DNA of 38,004 nucleotides from a virus. The notes below the pieces were generated by a model. That model was not told where the DNA came from. It ran no database searches and worked only from the letters and a program-made list of their open reading frames with translations. The stretch is from the IMG/VR virus record IMGVR_UViG_3300010150_000052, positions 1 through 38,004 of that record; one strand, given 5' to 3'. Of the stretch, positions 1-7,254 are shown in pieces. The position numbers were made by a program, and so were the translations under genes. The stretch's first letter is position 1. Every line of letters starts with the position of its first letter.

Positions 1-323
1 CCATTAGGTAAAGCAAGTTCGGGGTGCAGTCGATTGAAGTTGTTCACACCAAGCATTGTCGCGTGTGTCATTATTTGGAAGATGTTGTAATCCCTAAACG
101 GATGGAAGGAAGCAAGCGAGTCCCTGTATTCTCGTCTGTCAAGTTCTGCTTTCATTGCACACACTCTTGTAATTTGTTTGCGCAATGACGCTAAGTTCTT
201 GTGTGCCATGCTTCTCAGTGTGCGGTCCGGTAAGTCTTCCAGCAGGACAAACCTACCATTCTTCAACTGCACAGTGTATGGTGCTGACGGGATGCTCTCT
301 TCCTCTCGGAACTCATCGCTCAT
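1..323 (-). CDS. Hypothetical protein, 3' end cut by window edge
   Basis: An open frame runs leftward from an ATG at 321-323 to the window edge with no stop (107 codons visible). It starts MSDEFREEESIP and is mostly charged and helical, with two Met-rich stretches; no family is recognised. The start is supported by an AGGTGG ribosome binding site ending about 6 bases upstream. The first 11 bases overlap the end of the preceding small zinc-ribbon gene, which suggests translational coupling. It is the most distal gene of the leftward block seen here. Confidence 0.6.
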   Translation of the reverse strand, partial: MSDEFREEESIPSAPYTVQLKNGRFVLLEDLPDRTLRSMAHKNLASLRKQITRVCAMKAELDRREYRDSLASFHPFRDYNIFQIMTHATMLGVNNFNRLHPELALPN

Positions 324-456
324 CTCTAACCACCTGCATAGTTCCTGTGCATTTCTCAGTCGCGTGTGCTACAAGCAAGTTGCATTTACCCGCGCTTCTC
401 ATTCTTTGGCTTCCGCATTTGCGGCATTTTCTCATCTTTCTCTTTCCGTGTGTCAT
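313..456 (-). CDS. 47-residue zinc-ribbon-like protein
   Basis: A short gene starting with an ATG that overlaps the SNF2 helicase stop codon by 4 bases (ATGA). The protein begins MTHGKRKMRKCRKCG and carries a CxxC pair (residues 11 and 14) and two further cysteines at 25 and 36, so a small zinc-binding knuckle is likely. The N-terminus is very basic, compatible with nucleic-acid binding. An AAAGG-type ribosome binding site lies within the end of the helicase gene. The 3' end overlaps the next gene by 11 bases. Small size leaves some doubt, but the overlap pattern matches every other junction in this arm. Confidence 0.55.
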   Translation of the reverse strand: MTHGKRKMRKCRKCGSQRMRSAGKCNLLVAHATEKCTGTMQVVRDER

Positions 457-2423
457 AGTAATGCACCTTTTCCTTTCTTCAATTTAGTCAGCAATGCTTT
501 GCCAATTGCTTCACGCGTCTTGCCGGTTTCACCGTCAAGGATACGCTCAACGAGGTCTGCTTTGTCAGCAACCACTTGGTCAAACATTGAATCAATGGTG
601 TCCTTAGCGGACAATACCACCTTGTGACAGGTGGAATCTTCTTGTGTCATACGGCGAACGCGCGCCGCGGCTTGTTGTTCCCATGCTGGAACCCACTCAC
701 GCTCAACGAAGAGCGTAGTGTTGGCGTGGTCGAGGTTGACCCCTTCTCGCATGGCGTTGGTGGAACAGATGAGGAAGTCAATACTACCTTGTTGAAAGTG
801 CAGTATGTTCTCTTGTCTGTCGCTCTCACTCGTTTCACCATTGATGAAGCGCGTGCTTGGAAAATTCTCTCGCAACCTATCATAAAGCGATTCAATCACA
901 TCTCTATGGTGCGCAAAAATGACGAGTGGCTTACCGTTGTTTTCAAAGTAAGTTGTTGCCCACTTAACAGCCGCCTCCACTTTGTGAAGACCTGCTTCGT
1001 GCCGCAACTCAGTCATCATGTTGAGTGTGAAGCCCGCGTCGGTGGAACCAAAGTTCTGTTGTTGGTCAACCCATGCTTGCATCCAAGAGTTGTGCGTGTT
1101 CTTGTAAGCAGTTGTCTGCTTATCAGTCAGTTCGACAGGGATGATGGTTTCAACAAGCGAAGGCATTTCACCTGCGATACGCGGGTCGTCCATAGAGCGA
1201 CGCAACATGAAGTCACGCAAGATGTGGTTGAGGGGTGTCGTTTGTCCGTCCCACGATTTGTCAATGTTGGACGAGCCACTCATATCCCATCCGAACTCAG
1301 TCTTGCGCGCATTGCAATACTTCTTTGCGAAGGCGAAAGAGTTGCTGAATGTCGCAGGCATCATCAAGTTGAGGGTGGGGAAGAACTCCATAGGGCGGTT
1401 CGTGATTGGCGTCCCCGAAAGCGCAATGATACCGTCAATGTTCTTGGCGATGTAAAGCGCGGCTTTGGTAGTGGCAGACTTTGGATTCTTGATGCGGTGA
1501 ACCTCATCAAAAATAATGCAGTCATAGCCGATAGCACGCAGGTGTTCTTTGCGCTTGTCCAAAATGTCGTAGTTGATGATGTGGAAACGAGCAGGACGAA
1601 TCTCACCCTTCCCTCCACTGATGATTTCTCGGTCTTGAACTGCGAGGTGAATCCACTTCTCAATCTCGTTCGCCCAATTGTGCTTGACAATCGCAGGGCA
1701 AACAATCAAGACGCGTTCGTACCGAGCCAACTCAACACAACCGAGGGCTTGAAGTGACTTACCAAGACCCATCTCATCAGCGATGAGAATGCGCTCGCGT
1801 CCTCCTGTCATATACATAACAGGAGCGATGCGCTGGTAAGGTCGCATGCTCTTGAACGGTTCCGCGTCGGGTAGTTCGATGTCAGTCTCAACCGCGCTTG
1901 ACAGTTCCACTCGTTGGAGCGTTGCTTCATGCGATGCTTTGACTTGTGGGTTGTCTTCGATTGCATCAGCCAGTGCCTCAAAGAGAGGTCGGACGGCTGT
2001 TGATACAGCCATAGCGACACCAATAGGTATCACCCATGACTTGGAAGCATTGACCCACTTGGCTGAACCTGCGGCGGCAGACTTCATAGCCGCGTTGATT
2101 TCCTTCCAGTTGGGTTGGAAGTCCCACTTCATGATGAGATTGTCGGGAGCAGTGTATGTGACAGTAGCGTTAGAAGAAACCTCAATAGCAGTCTCATCGT
2201 ATTCTAACCCATCCACTGTAATGTCATGGTCAGCGAGGAAAGCGAGAGCCTTCTCAATCACATCAGCGCGGTCTTGGATAGCCCAAAGACCCATGCCTCC
2301 GTTCCAAACCATTTGAGGGAATGGTAGCGCGGCCTTCATCTCATCCTTCAAATCGAATGGGACTTTCTTGAGTGCGATTCGCGCACCGTAGTTGTCTGTG
2401 TATCGTTCGTATGTCATGTTCAT
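453..2423 (-). CDS. SNF2-family DEAD/DEAH-like helicase/translocase
   Basis: A 656-residue superfamily 2 ATPase of the SNF2/SMARCAL1-like type. Visible motifs in order: Walker A-type motif I DEMGLGKS near residue 214, motif II DEVH near 303, motif III SGTPITNRP near 341, and motifs V-VI ending AAARVRR near residues 586-592. About 200 residues precede motif I and include an aspartate/tryptophan-rich region without a recognised domain. Such proteins translocate on dsDNA, remodel or anneal it, and are common in phage replication or recombination modules. The start overlaps the preceding gene's stop (ATGA) and follows a GAGGTGA site. An in-frame ATG two codons later is an alternative start. Function in replication, recombination or host-defence evasion is inference. 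Confidence 0.9.
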   Translation of the reverse strand: MNMTYERYTDNYGARIALKKVPFDLKDEMKAALPFPQMVWNGGMGLWAIQDRADVIEKALAFLADHDITVDGLEYDETAIEVSSNATVTYTAPDNLIMKWDFQPNWKEINAAMKSAAAGSAKWVNASKSWVIPIGVAMAVSTAVRPLFEALADAIEDNPQVKASHEATLQRVELSSAVETDIELPDAEPFKSMRPYQRIAPVMYMTGGRERILIADEMGLGKSLQALGCVELARYERVLIVCPAIVKHNWANEIEKWIHLAVQDREIISGGKGEIRPARFHIINYDILDKRKEHLRAIGYDCIIFDEVHRIKNPKSATTKAALYIAKNIDGIIALSGTPITNRPMEFFPTLNLMMPATFSNSFAFAKKYCNARKTEFGWDMSGSSNIDKSWDGQTTPLNHILRDFMLRRSMDDPRIAGEMPSLVETIIPVELTDKQTTAYKNTHNSWMQAWVDQQQNFGSTDAGFTLNMMTELRHEAGLHKVEAAVKWATTYFENNGKPLVIFAHHRDVIESLYDRLRENFPSTRFINGETSESDRQENILHFQQGSIDFLICSTNAMREGVNLDHANTTLFVEREWVPAWEQQAAARVRRMTQEDSTCHKVVLSAKDTIDSMFDQVVADKADLVERILDGETGKTREAIGKALLTKLKKGKGALL

Positions 2424-2947
2424 TCTTCTTCACCTCGGTCACCGTAAATGTTCTTCGCATCTTCGTCGCCCCAAGTCAAATACTTGCGTGTCTGTTCATA
2501 GTAAGCACGATTGGATTTAATCACACTTGAGTCGGATACAGACAAGGGGACAAGCGCGTCGCCGTCAATGTAAAAGTTGCCAAACAGCGTGGCCTGTCCA
2601 ACCATCTCATTTGAGAGAGCGCAACGACTGTCAATGATTGAGGCAATCTCGTTCAGTTGCTTCATCAATTCGGGGTACTGTTTCATCTCAGCGTCTTTAC
2701 CCCACTTGATTGCGGCGGCGCGAGTGTTTCGGAACAACCAGCGAGCATTTTCGCGGGACACGACAGCCCAACGAATCATCGGATGGCCGTCGAGTGGTTG
2801 GAAAGGGAGGTCATCGACCTGCCCACCTTGTTCTTTGATTGCAGACACAATGATGCGCGCACCGTCAAATGCGGCAGACTCGCAGTCAAGCCAACACATC
2901 ATATCAGCGGAGCGAACAGGGTTCTCGTCAAGGACAAAGAAACTCAT
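2420..2947 (-). CDS. Phage-type conserved protein, degenerate paralogue of 4537-5070
   Basis: A 175-residue protein beginning FVLDENPVRSADMMC after Met-Ser. It aligns by eye along its whole length with the protein at 4537-5070: the N-terminal FVLD-x2-P-x3-A-x-MMC signature, a central HP..W segment, and a C-terminal AYY/TYY...W region. The likely functional residues of the paralogue (CDKH, then K and ES, then HPC) are replaced here, for example CWLD and HPMIRW. This copy has probably lost the ancestral activity or serves as a partner. It ends GEEE, encoded by the ribosome binding site of the downstream helicase, and overlaps both neighbours by 4 bases. Confidence 0.7.
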   Translation of the reverse strand: MSFFVLDENPVRSADMMCWLDCESAAFDGARIIVSAIKEQGGQVDDLPFQPLDGHPMIRWAVVSRENARWLFRNTRAAAIKWGKDAEMKQYPELMKQLNEIASIIDSRCALSNEMVGQATLFGNFYIDGDALVPLSVSDSSVIKSNRAYYEQTRKYLTWGDEDAKNIYGDRGEEE

Positions 2948-3267
2948 TCCTCTTCACCTCCGTTAAGGAAGTCTTGAACAGTCATGTCCTTGTTGTTGTG
3001 GGTGATGCAAAGCGGGGTGATTTGAGCGTTCTGTTCGTATGTTCGTGCAATCTCATACCACGCGTTGCAGTGCATACATTGAATCCGCATGTGGTCAACC
3101 TGTGTTTGGCTCGCACCGTTTGTTCTTTCAACAATCCAAGAGTGACCCGACTCAGCACAGTGGTTAAGGTCTTGCAGTTTGTGGACGCGCTCAACCATCA
3201 TCTCGGCTTGCACTGCCATTTGCGCTTGCTTGATGCGCATCCTTTCCAATGCATCTTCGGGACTCAT
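2944..3267 (-). CDS. Zinc-finger-like hypothetical protein (107 aa)
   Basis: Begins MSPEDALERMRIKQAQM. The N-terminal half is helical, Gln/Met-rich and may form a coiled coil. The centre carries Cys and His residues (NHCAESGHSW, then IQCMHCNAWYEI) consistent with one zinc site of the C-x4-H...CxxC kind, a layout often seen in phage zinc-ribbon proteins. It ends NGGEEE, written by the GAGGTGAAGAG ribosome binding site of the next gene, and overlaps it by 4 bases. Function unknown; nucleic-acid binding is a reasonable guess only. Confidence 0.65.
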   Translation of the reverse strand: MSPEDALERMRIKQAQMAVQAEMMVERVHKLQDLNHCAESGHSWIVERTNGASQTQVDHMRIQCMHCNAWYEIARTYEQNAQITPLCITHNNKDMTVQDFLNGGEEE

Positions 3268-3434
3268 TCTTCCTCATCCTCCAAGCAAGTGATTTCAATG
3301 TCATAGACTTCGTAGTCCATCATGGGAGCAGAATCATCATGCGCCCACGCTTCCTTCTCTGCCTCTGCTTCATTTTCAGCATTCACAATGAAAGTGTGTT
3401 TGACTGTCTTCACGATGTGGTATTCCTTGGTCAT
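3264..3434 (-). CDS. 56-residue acidic hypothetical protein
   Basis: A short acidic protein starting MTKEYHIVKTVKHTFIVNAE and ending EDEEE. The beta-strand-like first 20 residues followed by an E/A-rich helix and a final beta segment (YEVYDIEITC) resemble small phage proteins that read x-V-x-A-x-x-x-E-A-E, but no named family is assigned. It overlaps the previous gene by 4 bases at its start (ATGA) and the next gene by 4 bases at its end. The overlaps and the GAGGATGAGGAAGA terminus, which serves as the next ribosome binding site, are the main support. Confidence 0.55.
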   Translation of the reverse strand: MTKEYHIVKTVKHTFIVNAENEAEAEKEAWAHDDSAPMMDYEVYDIEITCLEDEEE

Positions 3435-3589
3435 TCAATCAACTCCCGCAACCGCTTGACTTCTGTAAGCAGGTCATCGAGCATAGTAAGTTTATTCTTC
3501 CATGCTTCTTCATCTGCTTCATCGCTCGCAGTATCTATGAAGTCAAGGAACAGTTGCCTCATGCCTTCGTATTTGTCTGTGTCAATCAT
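3431..3589 (-). CDS. 52-residue hypothetical protein with EVKRLR motif
   Basis: Starts MIDTDKYEGMRQLFLDF and ends LLTEVKRLRELIE. It is predicted to be almost all helix. The EVKRLR motif and the MIDTDKY start are shared with the genes at 3586-3801 and 3798-4385, so the three look like a family made by local duplication; the DNA of the shared motif is identical over 18 bases in all three. The start follows a GAGTGAAGAAGA ribosome binding site that also encodes the SEEE end of the preceding gene. Both ends overlap neighbours by 4 bases. Confidence 0.6.
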   Translation of the reverse strand: MIDTDKYEGMRQLFLDFIDTASDEADEEAWKNKLTMLDDLLTEVKRLRELIE

Positions 3590-3918
3590 TCTTCTTCACT
3601 CTCCTTAGCCAGTTCGTAAGCCTCCCATGAGGTATTGTGTTTCCCTGCTTTTGGGGCGAACTCTTCCAACCATTCGATGTATTCCATCTGCTTGCCAAGT
3701 TCATCACGCAACCGCTTGACTTCTCTTATCAATTCCCATGCGAAATGATGGGTTCGACCTTCAAGCAATTGTTCGTAAAACCTCAATTTGTCTGTGCTCA
3801 TTCTTCTTCATCTCCTATGTATTCTGTAAATATGCCCATTGTGACAGGGCAACATGGATATTCTTTTGCTACCCATTCTTTCGCAAGCCTTAGTTGCTCA
3901 CGCAACCGCTTGACTTCT
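3447..3918. repeat. Three 18-bp direct repeats (EVKRLR motif)
   Basis: The sequence cgcaaccgcttgacttct occurs at 3447-3464, 3707-3724 and 3901-3918. On the minus strand each codes EVKRLR in three adjacent small genes, which fits local duplication or conversion. Confidence 0.85.
3586..3801 (-). CDS. 71-residue hypothetical protein with EVKRLR motif
   Basis: Starts MSTDKLRFYEQLLEGR and contains LIREVKRLRDELGKQ, a strongly helical, possibly coiled-coil segment, before a C-terminal ESEEE. Related by its start and its EVKRLR motif to the flanking genes at 3431-3589 and 3798-4385. No catalytic or metal-binding residues are visible. It sits in a chain of 4-base overlaps and is preceded by a GATGAAGAAGA ribosome binding site inside the upstream gene. 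Confidence 0.6.
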   Translation of the reverse strand: MSTDKLRFYEQLLEGRTHHFAWELIREVKRLRDELGKQMEYIEWLEEFAPKAGKHNTSWEAYELAKESEEE

Positions 3919-4385
3919 GCGAGTAGTAGTGGTGCGTCTTGAGCGAGAAGGAGGTTCTTTCCTATCTCATCAATCCATTCATCAGTATAAGCGTCCGCCC
4001 AATTGTCGGCCTCGGTTTCGGCTTGCTCATCTCGTTGTCCGTTAAGTCGCGCTTCGATTCTTCTTTGTTGAATCTCTTTCGGTATGTCATTATTGAGGTC
4101 AGTGGCAAGGAAAAACATACCCAAGTCCGTGTGATGTATTCCTTCCCCCCATATCTTTTGATGCATGCCATCCTTATCCGCGTATGCACCTTCAACAACT
4201 CGCCAAGGCCCTTCTGTATGTCCTGTGTATTTGTCTGTGTCAATCATTTGTCCTTCGCCTCCTTGACATTCTTCGCACAAGCCTTGCTTGTTCATATCCT
4301 CCAATGGGTAAGCGAGGGAACACCCTAAGCAATAGCCCATGAGTATTCCTTTCTTTGCTCCCTCGATGTAGTCTTCGTCAATCAT
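3798..4385 (-). CDS. Zinc-ribbon plus Ead/Ea22-like protein (195 aa)
   Basis: Two parts can be seen. Residues 1-46 form a small zinc-ribbon-like unit with CLGC at 19-22 and CEEC at 37-40. From residue 47 the protein restarts as MIDTDKYTGHTEGPWRVVE. The TGHTEGPWRV block and a later LLAEVKRLREQL helix near residue 160 resemble Ead/Ea22-type accessory phage proteins. A good ribosome binding site (GGAGGCGAAGG) precedes the internal Met at 4247, so a shorter second product from the same frame is plausible, or the gene is a fusion of two once-separate genes. Function unknown. Confidence 0.6.
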   Translation of the reverse strand: MIDEDYIEGAKKGILMGYCLGCSLAYPLEDMNKQGLCEECQGGEGQMIDTDKYTGHTEGPWRVVEGAYADKDGMHQKIWGEGIHHTDLGMFFLATDLNNDIPKEIQQRRIEARLNGQRDEQAETEADNWADAYTDEWIDEIGKNLLLAQDAPLLLAEVKRLREQLRLAKEWVAKEYPCCPVTMGIFTEYIGDEEE

Positions 4386-4540
4386 TCAATCAACCCCATC
4401 AGTCGCGCGACTTGGTTTAAGTAACCAGCACCGCTTGTATTAGCGCGGTCACTGAATGCTTCTTCAAGCAACTCCATCAGTTGTTCATGTTTCAATCTTA
4501 GTTGGGCTTCGTTCATGTTTGTTTGTCGGGTCATTTTCAT
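4382..4540 (-). CDS. 52-residue helical hypothetical protein
   Basis: Starts MKMTRQTNMNEAQLRLK at the ATG overlapping the preceding stop (ATGA at 4537-4540). A second in-frame ATG two codons on sits 7-8 bases after GGAGG and may be the true start. The frame stays open further upstream to 4588, but that part overlaps the previous gene and has no site of its own. The body is helical (EQLMELLEEAFSDR) and ends LMGLIE. No family is recognised. Confidence 0.5.
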   Translation of the reverse strand: MKMTRQTNMNEAQLRLKHEQLMELLEEAFSDRANTSGAGYLNQVARLMGLIE

Positions 4541-5070
4541 TCCTCCATTGTGTCCCACCATTGAGGCGCGGGGGTTCCTTTGTTCCACGACGCAAAGCGT
4601 CGCTTGTCTTGTGAGTAGTATGTCCGATACGCTTCAACAGTAGTGTAGCGCGCAGTATCGTAAAGGTGCGGGTATCGTTCTTTGTTGAAAGCGCGAGCAA
4701 AGGGAGTGCGTACTCCCATAGGTAATAGGTCGAGCGCGCCGTTGCTTACCATCATGATAATCTTGCTTTCGCAAGCATGTTCGCGTGAAAATCTCAATCT
4801 GTATTCCATACACAACTGATAGGCGTGGTTGTAAAGCCACATGTAGTTGTTGATGTTGATGGAAGTCCATACAGTGCATGGGTGATGTTGATAGCCCCCC
4901 TTGTATGGACGGCCATTGGCATTGACTGGCATGAGTTCATCACCCGCACCGTGTTTGCGAAGCGCACTCGCCATCATCTGCGCGCTCTCAACAATCATCT
5001 TTGGTATGTGTTTGTCGCACATCATTCGCGCGGCGTTGATAGGGTCATCGTCAAGCACAAAGATATTCAT
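4537..5070 (-). CDS. Conserved phage protein with CDKH and HPC signatures
   Basis: A 177-residue protein beginning MNIFVLDDDPINAARMMCDKH. The pattern FVLD...A...CDKH-x2-KM-x2-ES-x2-M, then HPC-x2-W, then N-x4-WL, belongs to a family I recognise as frequent in marine phages but without an established function. The invariant Cys, Asp, Lys, His and Glu residues look like an active site or metal site. A divergent copy without these residues is at 2420-2947. The gene follows a AAAAGGAGTTGA ribosome binding site and overlaps both neighbours by 4 bases. Confidence 0.75.
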   Translation of the reverse strand: MNIFVLDDDPINAARMMCDKHIPKMIVESAQMMASALRKHGAGDELMPVNANGRPYKGGYQHHPCTVWTSININNYMWLYNHAYQLCMEYRLRFSREHACESKIIMMVSNGALDLLPMGVRTPFARAFNKERYPHLYDTARYTTVEAYRTYYSQDKRRFASWNKGTPAPQWWDTMEE

Positions 5071-5258
5071 TGGTTCAACTCCTTTTGAATCTCTTCAAAG
5101 TTCTGCATCCAATTCATGAGAATTTCCCATGAGTTCGCACCCTCAAGGTCACAGTGTTTTTCAAGGTAAGAGGACGCGCCAAACATGTTGGTGACTCCCG
5201 ACTCTCGTAGCGTGTTGAGGAAGATGAAGTGTTCTTTCCATTCCCAATTCGCACTCAT
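5067..5258 (-). CDS. 63-residue conserved phage protein
   Basis: Starts MSANWEWKEHFIFLNTLRES. The LRESGVTNMFGASSYLE block followed by ILMNWMQNF resembles a small conserved phage protein of unknown role. The start at 5258 is chosen because it overlaps the preceding stop by 4 bases and lies about 9 bases after GGAGG; an upstream in-frame ATG at 5273 lies inside the previous gene and has no site. Confidence 0.65.
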   Translation of the reverse strand: MSANWEWKEHFIFLNTLRESGVTNMFGASSYLEKHCDLEGANSWEILMNWMQNFEEIQKELNQ

Positions 5259-5530
5259 TGTATTCGCCTCCATAGTTGTTCTTTCGCGTCGTGACCTTTC
5301 CTAACAACGGTTGATTTGATGAAGTTAGGGCTGACCCTCAAGATGTAAGACAGGACTTGAGTGTTCGGTAGTTCCTTATGGTGGAAAGGACGGTTGCGTT
5401 TGACATACAGTTCCGGTGTGTAGTCGCGCAATGCTACTCGTATCGAGTGGCAACTGTGTTCTTCCCCCACAGGGATGAGTTTGCAGATGTATTCGTGGTA
5501 TCGTCGGTGTACTGGTTTCATTGGTTTCAT
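5255..5530 (-). CDS. Basic His/Arg-rich hypothetical protein (91 aa)
   Basis: Starts MKPMKPVHRRYHEYICKLIP. The protein is basic, with clusters of His and Arg and the segment HSIRVALRDYTPEL in the middle and SYILRVSPNFIKST near the end; the latter could be part of a helix-turn-helix, but this is not clear. No family is assigned. The start follows the GGAAGTGAAGAAGA ribosome binding site that also forms the SEEE end of the upstream gene, with a 4-base overlap. Confidence 0.55.
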   Translation of the reverse strand: MKPMKPVHRRYHEYICKLIPVGEEHSCHSIRVALRDYTPELYVKRNRPFHHKELPNTQVLSYILRVSPNFIKSTVVRKGHDAKEQLWRRIQ

Positions 5531-5886
5531 TCTTCTTCACTTCCTTTTGTTTGTTTTTGTTCTTGTTCGTATTGCCAAGCGTTTCCAAGCCAAGCAATGT
5601 CTTTGTTTCTTTCGTCAACCATCATGTGGTTTCCGAAGTTGAGTGGTGGTAGTTCACCTGCGACGACGCCTCCATGATTTGCGATGAGTTCCATCAATAC
5701 TTGTGGAGTGATGAAAGCCTGCACCTTATCGAGACTGTTGTAGCATTCGGGTGTACCATCTTCAACCATAATCTCCACCGCGCTGTAACACTTAGCGAAG
5801 TCATTGCGAGGTGAGCAGTAGTGCATGCTTGATGCTTGCACGCTGATGATGGTCCCGTCTCTGCACAGGATAGGTTTGAACATCAT
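5527..5886 (-). CDS. Hypothetical phage-type protein (119 aa)
   Basis: Starts MMFKPILCRDGTIISVQASS. The segment VQASSMHYCSPRND followed by a VEIMVEDG strand and a VLMELIANHGG helix resembles small beta-rich proteins found in many tailed phages, function unknown. The start at 5886 gives the usual 4-base overlap; two further ATGs, at 5892 and 5883, are also in frame. The last nine residues, QTKGSEEE and the residue before, are shared with the gene at 11317-11706 because the two share the same ribosome-binding DNA block. Confidence 0.6.
   Translation of the reverse strand: MMFKPILCRDGTIISVQASSMHYCSPRNDFAKCYSAVEIMVEDGTPECYNSLDKVQAFITPQVLMELIANHGGVVAGELPPLNFGNHMMVDERNKDIAWLGNAWQYEQEQKQTKGSEEE
5528..5553. 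repeat. Ribosome-binding block shared with 11318-11343
   Basis: The 26 bases from 5528 onward (cattcttcttcacttccttt and the following ttgttt) recur at 11318-11343. On the minus strand this is the ribosome binding site and start codon of the genes at 5255-5530 and 10793-11320, and it also codes the QTKGSEEE end of the genes upstream of each. Confidence 0.8.
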
Positions 5887-6218
5887 TCCCATTCCCCCGT
5901 CGTTGGGTCGAACACAGGAAGAGGCTTATGTGCAAGTGACAATAGGTTGAAAGGGATGGTCCATGTCAAAGAGCCGCGCCCTTGAATGTCTTGTTGAACA
6001 ACTCTCGCTTTCGTTCTGTTCATCTTGTCAAGGGTTCCAGTGTGCAGTTCTCCGTCGCGTCCTGTCCATGCAACTTTGTCGCCAACCTTCATCGTCGCTT
6101 TGACAAGCGCGCTTTCAAGTCTGCGCTTGTTCTTGATGAGGTCCACCACAATAGTGTTCACTTTTTTCAGTTCTTCAACACTCATCTCTGCAAGGTCGCA
6201 AAGTAAATCGGTGTTCAT
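5883..6218 (-). CDS. KOW/SH3-like hypothetical protein (111 aa)
   Basis: Starts MNTDLLCDLAEMSVEELKK. Residues 1-40 are helical. Residues 43-75 (KVGDKVAWTGRDGELHTGTL onward) read like a small beta-barrel of the KOW/SH3-like kind that often contacts nucleic acid. The C-terminus DPTTGEWE is nearly identical to that of the upstream gene and reappears inside the gene at 7255-7824. The chosen start overlaps the preceding stop by 4 bases. Confidence 0.6.
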   Translation of the reverse strand: MNTDLLCDLAEMSVEELKKVNTIVVDLIKNKRRLESALVKATMKVGDKVAWTGRDGELHTGTLDKMNRTKARVVQQDIQGRGSLTWTIPFNLLSLAHKPLPVFDPTTGEWE

Positions 6219-6748
6219 TCCCATTCCCCCGTCGTTGGATTGAAAGACTTGGCTTCGAGTTCATCGGGGAGTTCCATGCGTGGTGCAATGAACGCCACCC
6301 AATCTTGACAAGGCAGTTCCATGCGAAGGATGTTTGGGCGTCCGCGTTGAGCGCCACCGTAAAACACAATGTCATCCTTGACTCGCTTGTAGTGTTTGTT
6401 CACAAGGCGTATCAGTTTGCTGTCGTACCAAGCATCGTGGATTAGAACAAGGTCTTCATCATTGGTCGTCATCCGTAAGTTGTTACAGGAGCGCATCGTT
6501 GTTTTATCAACGCTGTTGGTAGTCGCGAAGTATTTCTCGTTCACATTGAAGTCATACTCAAGACCGTGATTGATGAGTAAGTCCATGCGCGCCGCATCAG
6601 TGACAGGCACAATAAGTACAGTCGATGCGTTATGCAAGATACCCGAAGCGTGTCCGTCTGCACCATCCCATGCGTCGGGACCGGAAGTCAAACGGAGTGG
6701 GTTGTGCTTTCCTTCCAACCACTTTGCTGTTGTGATTCGTACAGGCAT
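6215..6748 (-). CDS. Hypothetical protein ending in PTTGEWE (177 aa)
   Basis: Starts MPVRITTAKWLEGKHNPLRL at the ATG that overlaps the previous stop (TGATG) and follows a GGTGA ribosome binding site 6-7 bases away. The protein mixes beta segments and loops and has two near-repeats of a MELP segment (RMELPCQDW and RMELPDELE). No family recognised. The C-terminal NPTTGEWE matches the downstream gene; the DNA behind it (attcccccgtcgttgg) is duplicated. Confidence 0.55.
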   Translation of the reverse strand: MPVRITTAKWLEGKHNPLRLTSGPDAWDGADGHASGILHNASTVLIVPVTDAARMDLLINHGLEYDFNVNEKYFATTNSVDKTTMRSCNNLRMTTNDEDLVLIHDAWYDSKLIRLVNKHYKRVKDDIVFYGGAQRGRPNILRMELPCQDWVAFIAPRMELPDELEAKSFNPTTGEWE

Positions 6749-7254
6749 CAAGCATCACCAATCCTTTTGAATGCTTTTTGTAATCTTGATGTGATGCGCG
6801 CTTGTTCTTTGAGTTGCTTCTGTATGTCCTCGACAATGCCATCGTATGGTGCAAAGACACTTCCCTTCAATGAAACATAGGCTTCGATTTGATTAAGCAT
6901 CGCTATCATCTCAAGAGAATTGCGCATAACTTTAGAGATGCTATCCCATTTGTTAAGTTCGCTCATGTCATTGACAGAGATAGCACCAGCCATCAATTCA
7001 GTTCGCCAATCAATTGAATCATCAACGCGAAGGTAAACCGCACTGCCAATCTTTTTGGTTTGGAAGAAGGTACTGATGCGTCCCATTTGTTTGTAAGCCG
7101 TTGGTTCCGATTGAGGATGTGCTTGCATTATTGACCTCTTGTGATACCATCGTTCACCGTCAATGACAACAGGTTCCATACTTTGCATACACTTTTGAAA
7201 AGTTAGCATGATACCTTCTTCTCTTGAAGCAGGATTAGATTCAATGGCGAACAT
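6748..7254 (-). CDS. Hypothetical protein, possible DNA-binding (168 aa)
   Basis: Starts MFAIESNPASREEGIMLTF. The middle section (ERWYHKRSIMQ, then AYKQMGRISTFFQTKKIGSAVYLRVDD) resembles a helix-turn-helix or MerR-like specificity region, in which a short helix pair is followed by a beta wing. The second half is helical with a coiled-coil-like end (EDIQKQLKEQARITSRLQ). No family is firmly assigned. It directly abuts the upstream stop codon and overlaps the next start by one base. Confidence 0.5.
   Translation of the reverse strand: MFAIESNPASREEGIMLTFQKCMQSMEPVVIDGERWYHKRSIMQAHPQSEPTAYKQMGRISTFFQTKKIGSAVYLRVDDSIDWRTELMAGAISVNDMSELNKWDSISKVMRNSLEMIAMLNQIEAYVSLKGSVFAPYDGIVEDIQKQLKEQARITSRLQKAFKRIGDA

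Noticed and set aside
624-1757. Rightward frame of 377 codons
   Set aside because: Antisense to the SNF2 helicase, whose motifs fix the coding strand.
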